DNA from: Macrostomum hystrix
Taxonomy: Eukaryota > Platyhelminthes > Macrostomidae
NCBI GenBank assembly: GCA_950097015.1
Contig: CATNEN010000007.1
Span: forward strand, 6,868,501 to 6,932,500
Length of the DNA: 64,000 bases
Direction: 5' to 3'
Shown: positions 59,601-64,000 of the stretch, in pieces
Position numbering within the stretch: the first letter of the stretch is position 1
Layout of the letters: every line of letters starts with the position of its first letter
Notes under the pieces: model-generated
The model's input: the letters and a program-made list of their open reading frames with translations, nothing else
Database searches by the model: none
What the model was told of the DNA's origin: nothing
Position numbers and translations under genes: made by a program

Positions 59601-62081
59601 GTAGCTGAAACCCGATCCCAGCTACTTAATCTGCAGCAGCGAACTCAGGCCCGAGCTCACCTGCACTGCGGGACGGCGCCTGAATTCGCCACTCGTCATC
59701 CGCTCGAGTTGAGCTCACTCGACGGAGGCGGGCAATGAAAATTAATTAAGCAGGCTTCATTAATCACTTTTGAGAAGCAACTCGTGGAGCTGAATTGAGA
59801 GACTCAACCTGGCCCAGTGTGGATGGAGCCAATCGTCCACATCAAACCCCCTCCTGTGTGCCCTTTCAATTTATTTTATTCTCTGAGCTCTCGCCAGCCC
59901 AATTTTCAAAGAACAAGCTCTACATTTGTAAACCACCTTTAGGTTTAATGTAATTTTTCTTCTTCTTTAACAAAATTAGCTCAGGTGGAACGACTCAAAT
60001 CAAATCCCAGCTTACTGATGGTCTCCATGCCAACCCGAACAACCTGGCATCAAGCCAGATTTACACATTGAGTTCTAGGATCCAAAATATCTATCTGAAT
60101 GAAAGTTCTCTGTCATAAAATAATTGTGTTGGTAGAATTTCTGACTGATTTAGCAAACAGATGCAAGGATTGGTTCCGAACCACTCCCCAGCAATTCCCT
60201 TCCTCATTCCACTCTTCATACCATTTTCCCTACTTTTTCCTCCGTCTATTTTCATTCCAAAATGTAAATGTAAATGTATTTTTTCGACTTTATAAGCTTT
60301 AATTTTCTCGTTCTGACTCTCTCTCCCTCTCCCTCACTCTCTCACTCTTTCACTCCCTCATTCACCCTCACTCCCTCACTCCGTCACTCTCTTTTATTCT
60401 CTAATTTTCACACTCTCCCTCACTCTCACCCTCTCCCTCACTCTCACCCTCTCCCTCACTCTCACCCTCTCCCTCACTCTCACTCCCTCACTCTCACCCT
60501 CTCCCTCACTCTCACCCTCTCCCTCACTCTCACCCTCTCCCTCACTCTCACCCTCTCCCTCACTCTCACTCCCTCACTCTCACCCTCTCCCTCACTCTCA
60601 CCCTCTCCCTCACTCTCACTCCCTCACTCTCACCCTCTCCCTCACTCTCACTCCCCCTCTCCCTCACTCTCTCACACTCTATCTCACTCTCACCCTCTCC
60701 TTCACTCACTCACTTTCACACTCTCTCTCACCCTCACACTCTCTTACTCTTTGACTCTCACTCACCCTCACTCCTCTCACACTCTCACTCTCTCACTCTC
60801 ACACTCTTACATTATCACTCTCACACTCTCATACTCTCTCACTCTCACACTCTCACACTGTGCTCATCGTTGTTCTCCATAGTAATTCGCGTCAAGCCGG
60901 ATGGTCACCCTAATCAGCCAGGTGCCCACTCAGAAAGCCGGAATCAGTCCTAATTGGCTAATCTTTTAGGCAATCTTTTCTTGGGGCAGCTCTCAGGTAG
61001 TTAATTCGTTTCCGAGGCAATCCACTTCGCGATCCTTACTTCGAGTAAATCGAATAATGCAGTCTAGACATGCATTATTAGTAAGCTATTTCTGTTGGTC
61101 TAACTTTGATGTTACTGTTTCCAGAATGGAAGCAAATGGTGAGTTTTGAACGGCAATAACCACTAATAGGATTCATCGCCATTCCAGACCTTAAGCCGAA
61201 GGTGCCGCGGGCAGCCAGTCCAGTAAACCGCCCTGCAGGCTTCGAGGCGTCGCTCTTGACTGGCTGAAGGCGCCAGCATGCCGACGGTCAGAGGCTTCGA
61301 CTGCGTCGAGGTTCCGACGCTGCCGGCACCGACGAGAGCGCCGAGTCGGCGGCAAAGAGTTCGCGAGTGCCGCGCCTGCGCCAGCCAGGCCTGGAAGGCT
61401 CGCTCCAGGTGAGTGACGTCATTTTCTTCAAACCTCGCTGCCTCGCCCTCGTCGTCTTCGCCATCGTTGTCAGCGGCTAGGCGATAAGTGGCGTCTGCGT
61501 AGTCAGCGAGGGTGACCCCGTCATCAGCGGAGGCGGCGTCCCTTGAGGCCGGTGGCGGCGTTGGCGGGGGCGGAGGCTCCAGGCTGTAGCCGGTGGCCTC
61601 AAGACGGCGCAGGAATCGCTGCGGTTGGCATGACGAGGCGAAGGCAAGGTTGAGGGCGAGCCGAGGGGCGCGTCGGGTTAGAAGGGTGAGGCAGGCGCCG
61701 CGGCAACTGACGAAGGCGACGTCGCGCAATGGCGTGGAGAAGCCTTTGGCAAATGGTGACGAGGTGCGGACCTGAACGGGTGCGGAAGCTCGTTGTCCAT
61801 CGGCTGTTGGCGAGTTTGGCACCTGCGGTGGCGGCGGCCGCTGCGGAGGTCGACGCGATGGCTGAGGTCTGTTGAAACATATATTAAAATAGCTTTGCTT
61901 GCGTCAGCCCGTTGAGGTTTAAAACAGAGTGAAAAAGCGATGCCATCAGAGACACGGGGTTTGTCTTACGAAGCTGGCGACGACTCCGGAGTTCTTGGCA
62001 GAATGGGCGCCTTCTGAGGCGGCAGGGAGCCGTTGCCACAGGCGGCCGCTCTAGCGGGCACCCAGCGGATGATCACGACAC
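53618..62081 (-). CDS. SGSM: SGSM-type small-G-protein signalling modulator (TBC RabGAP), C-terminal part
   Basis: Eight exons, in phase: 62081-61970, 61868-61190, 57032-56754, 55936-55886 (51 nt), 55475-55320, 55242-54927, 54364-54191 and 53709-53618 (TGA), about 618 aa. The N-terminal RUN domain would lie upstream, beyond or at the right end of the window. Recognised segments: YWTGCPRHLRLK then WPLLLGVQAWEATETERRDV, ELLELIASSWRCLETDLTRC, LRIVLCCYVWEHFE, IGYSDGFCDLL, FLRWFLYDFKFEFSHEDVAL, IWETTWAAS, DRDMNFDQIMQFYDEMAGRH. This follows SGSM1/2 almost block by block. SGSM proteins bind Rab and Rap GTPases and act as Rab GAPs on membranes. The TBC arginine finger is present; the glutamine finger is changed (see findings). 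The donor of exon 61190 is read AAG|GTCTGG. Confidence 0.88.
54585..54870. repeat. Minisatellite, 20-bp unit, in an SGSM intron
   Basis: Units TAACGACCCAAACGCTTCTC alternate irregularly with a GATCC variant; about 14 units. It occupies most of the intron between exons 54364 and 54927. Confidence 0.95.
55545..55740. repeat. Minisatellite, 31-bp unit, in an SGSM intron
   Basis: About 6 identical units containing CTAGACCTCACCGAGTACTC and CCAAACCTAAT. On the gene strand each unit holds TACTCGGTGAGG, a donor-like site. Confidence 0.93.
55886..55936 (-). CDS. SGSM: Candidate 51-nt SGSM microexon
   Basis: TTTTAG acceptor and CAG|GTATAA donor enclose 17 in-frame codons (IPSRMVRTHQHCKHLIQ), phase 0 on both sides. 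It lies in the variable loop of SGSM where length differs between family members. It could be skipped without breaking the frame. Confidence 0.45.
56130..56665. repeat. Minisatellite, 27-bp unit, in an SGSM intron
   Basis: About 20 units of ACGCTAAAACCTCTTACCCC plus AATGTAC, with ordered CTATT and AATCTAC variants that recur every few units. The multiple-of-three period makes a plus ORF (56064-56588) that is not a gene. Confidence 0.96.
57905..59312. repeat. Minisatellite, 41-bp unit with higher-order blocks, in an SGSM intron
   Basis: Units contain ACTCGAATCCAAGCACCTAG followed by AAGCCTCACTCCCTAATGT; a second type has CCCCACTCCATAATTT. An extra block CTACTAGAGGTGCCACCTAG marks higher-order repeat borders near 58215, 58603, 58863, 59002 and 59264. 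The ~4.2-kb intron runs 57033-61189. Confidence 0.95.
59313..60300. other. Remainder of the large SGSM intron
   Basis: No coding or RNA feature recognised. A 105-codon plus ORF (59421-59738) lies antisense in the intron and has no domain I can identify. Confidence 0.4.
60310..60860. repeat. Pyrimidine-rich (CACTCTC)n-type low-complexity tract
   Basis: More than 500 bp of almost pure C/T/A pyrimidine-rich repeats such as CTCACTCTCACCCTCTCCCT. On the gene (minus) strand it is a purine tract. It could adopt H-DNA, and the long Ser/Leu/Pro ORF over it is not a gene. Confidence 0.95.
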
Positions 62082-62690
62082 CTGTGGAGGAAGCGAGCAA
62101 CAGAATGGGGGTGCGTTAAAGTGCATAAATAAAAATTGCTAAATTTTTCTTAGCGAGGACATGATGCGGAGATCAAGTGGGATATTGCACTCCTAGCTTT
62201 GCTACGCACTCATGTCTGGGGGCAAACATTTCCCGAATTGGGGACGCTGGTAGGTAAGTAGGAAGGCTGAGCGCATTTTGGATTCGACCTAAGAGGCTTA
62301 GCCAGGCTTCCTGCATCGCCTGTTTTCGCAATTATCTCCACTAGACCCAGCGCAAGCCGCGGGGCGGGGTCGATGCGGTTGCCGAGGTGGGGATGTGAAA
62401 AATCAATGCGCCGAGAAGTCGCTTGACACGGGCTCGTCTCTTTCAGAGAGTCGCGGCCCGCACTGTTTACCCTGGCGCTGAGCTCAAGTGGATGAAAGCG
62501 AGAATGAGACGGAGTCAGACTGAGGCAGCCTGACATTTATATCTTATAATCGAGAATTTTTTTATTATGGATTGACAGCTGATGAAAAAAAAACCAGATA
62601 CTCGTAACTTGGAGTCCCAAGATTGGTGGAGCACAAGAGCACAAAGTGGAATTAGGTTTGCATGCTTAGGATATTTAGTCGCTAGGGTTT
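62082..62690. other. Upstream SGSM intron or flank
   Basis: A 108-codon minus ORF (62210-62536) is present but has no recognisable domain and no clear splice pairing to the exon at 62081, which needs a phase-1 donor. It may be intronic. Confidence 0.35.
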
Positions 62691-62696
62691 TATCAG

Positions 62697-63045
62697 CTAA
62701 TCAGAATTGTCGGAGGGGAAGAGAAATGGAGTGAGGTGGGTTTGTAGGTGAGCCATGTGTAGAGAACTCGTTTTAACTAAGACTTCTTTTCGAGCCAATC
62801 AGAGTTGTCGGAGGGATAGAGAAATGGAGTGAGGTGGGTTTGTAGGTGAGCCATGTGTAGAGAACTCGTTTTAACTAGGACTTATTTTCGAACCAATCAG
62901 AGTTGTCGGAGGGATAGAGAAATGGAGTGAGGTGGGTTTGTAGGTGAGCCATGTGTAGAGAACTCGCTTTTACTAGGACTTCTTTTCGAGCTAATCAGAG
63001 TTGTCGGAGGGATAGAGAAATGAAGGGAGTTGTGTTTTTGGGTAT
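62697..63045. repeat. 98-bp tandem repeat, ~3.5 copies
   Basis: The motif AATCAGAGTTGTCGGAGGGA starts at about 62699, 62797, 62895 and 62993, exactly 98 bp apart. Units also share GGTGGGTTTGTAGGTGAGCC. The last copy is truncated and diverged. Confidence 0.92.
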
Positions 63046-63754
63046 GTAGAGATTTAAAAAGTATAGCATCGCCACCAATTTTTACGTTCCATATTTTGGA
63101 ATATTTGATGGCCTGATCCTTAAGCCCCGTTCACGAGCAGCTAGCTTACTTAACAGGCTCAGTCAGTATTTATCGATAAGAAATCGAAGAGAGGCACTAG
63201 GCCACCTGTTCCCTCTAATCAAATTAGTCCACTCTGTCCTTCTGAATAAGCCTGCTAATCGGCAAAGTTGAAGTGGCTTCATAAGCGGCCCGGTTTCGAG
63301 AATAAGGACCTGGAAGGACCTGGCCACTCGAATGCTGATAGCTGGAGAAGCTCGCATTATTCTATTTTTAACTCGGCTGCGTGGGCGGACTTGGATATGC
63401 CAGATACCTATTGGACCCGTGGGATTTGGTTGCGGCCTTAGCTGATTAGGCTGAGTTGAGAACCTTGGACAGATCATTCTGAATGTATTTACTCTGAAAT
63501 GCTTCCGTCCGTTGGGCTGACTCTGCTCACGACTCTGCTTAATAATCCGTCAGAGTCTTAACTCTAATCCTACGTTCCTCCGAATGCGATTTGGCTGATG
63601 AAACTGGCTGCGATTTTTCTATTTCTTGGATATATCCCACAATTTCGGAGGCCGGTTTTGTTTACCATCCTTTCGATCAGAGTTATTTCTAAATGGAGCT
63701 CGAAAAACCCTAAAATTATTTTTTTCAATCGATCAAACAAACGGCAGACAATCC

Positions 63755-64000
63755 CATTCCACAAGGATCCCATTACAAAAAAATCCCATTCCAAAAAGAT
63801 CCGATTCCACAAAGATCCCATTTCCACAAAGATCCCATTCCACAAAGATCCCATTACAAAAAAATCCCATCCAAAAAGATCCGATTCCACAAAGATCCCA
63901 TTTCCACAAAGATCCCATTCCTCAAAGATCCCATTATAAAAAGATCCCATTCCACAAAGATCCCATTCCACAAAGATCCCATTCCACAACGATCCCATTA
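63755..64000. repeat. Minisatellite, ~15-17-bp unit, running off the window
   Basis: Degenerate units CACAAAGATCCCATTCC with alternating TACAAAAAAATCCCATT and GATCCGATT variants; at least 14 copies, continuing past the right edge. Confidence 0.93.

Noticed and set aside
60274-60882. 202-codon plus ORF rich in Ser/Leu/Pro/Thr/His
   Set aside because: Low-complexity pyrimidine tract inside an SGSM intron; no protein character.

Overview
This is eukaryotic (metazoan) nuclear DNA. Genes are split by short GT-AG introns, often 50-150 nt. Exons are G+C-richer than the AT-rich spacers, and proteins are rich in CAG-coded glutamine. Unrelated minisatellite arrays fill many introns and spacers. The gene set (polycystin-1, Sec16, SGSM RabGAP, a ZU5-UPA-Death protein, a PAS/LXXLL coactivator) is animal. 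Compact introns plus pervasive tandem repeats suggest a lophotrochozoan, possibly a free-living flatworm; this is inference and the species cannot be fixed from the sequence. All spliced models below were built by hand from splice signals and reading phase.

Layout. 0-4.2 kb (+): C-terminal part of a p160/NCOA-like coactivator (PAS-B half, poly-Q, three LXXLL motifs), with a 1.9 kb minisatellite in one intron. 5.4-6.8 kb (-): a decayed Helitron. 8.0-13.1 kb (-): a complete seven-exon SEC16. 15.6-17.9 kb (+): a three-exon gene of unknown function. 19.4-21.0 kb (-): an intronless EamA/SLC35-type transporter. 22.7-23.4 kb: a 16-bp minisatellite. 23.5-26.4 kb (-): a ZU5-ZU5-UPA-Death gene resembling PIDD1. 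29.1-46.7 kb (-): a 21-exon polycystin-1-type gene (signal peptide, WSC, PKD repeats, REJ, GPS, PLAT, multi-TM channel region), about 3,660 aa with phase kept throughout. 48.9-51.0 kb: a 2.2 kb 15-bp array between the divergent polycystin and four-TM genes. 51.2-52.7 kb (+): a two-exon four-TM protein. 53.6-62.1 kb (-): the 3' eight exons of an SGSM-type TBC RabGAP, whose introns hold four or more arrays. 62.1-64.0 kb: intergenic or intronic DNA with a 98-bp repeat and a terminal minisatellite.

The genes are not an operon or a system; they belong to separate cell-biological pathways (ER export, Rab regulation, ciliary/adhesion channel, death-domain signalling, transcription). The most distinctive observations are an array of near-perfect decoy 3' splice sites abutting the last polycystin exon, loss of the catalytic glutamine finger in the SGSM TBC domain, a well-supported GC-AG intron inside the PLAT domain, absence of the HFS autoproteolysis motif in the PIDD-like protein, and a small tRNA-headed SINE family with copies inside polycystin introns.
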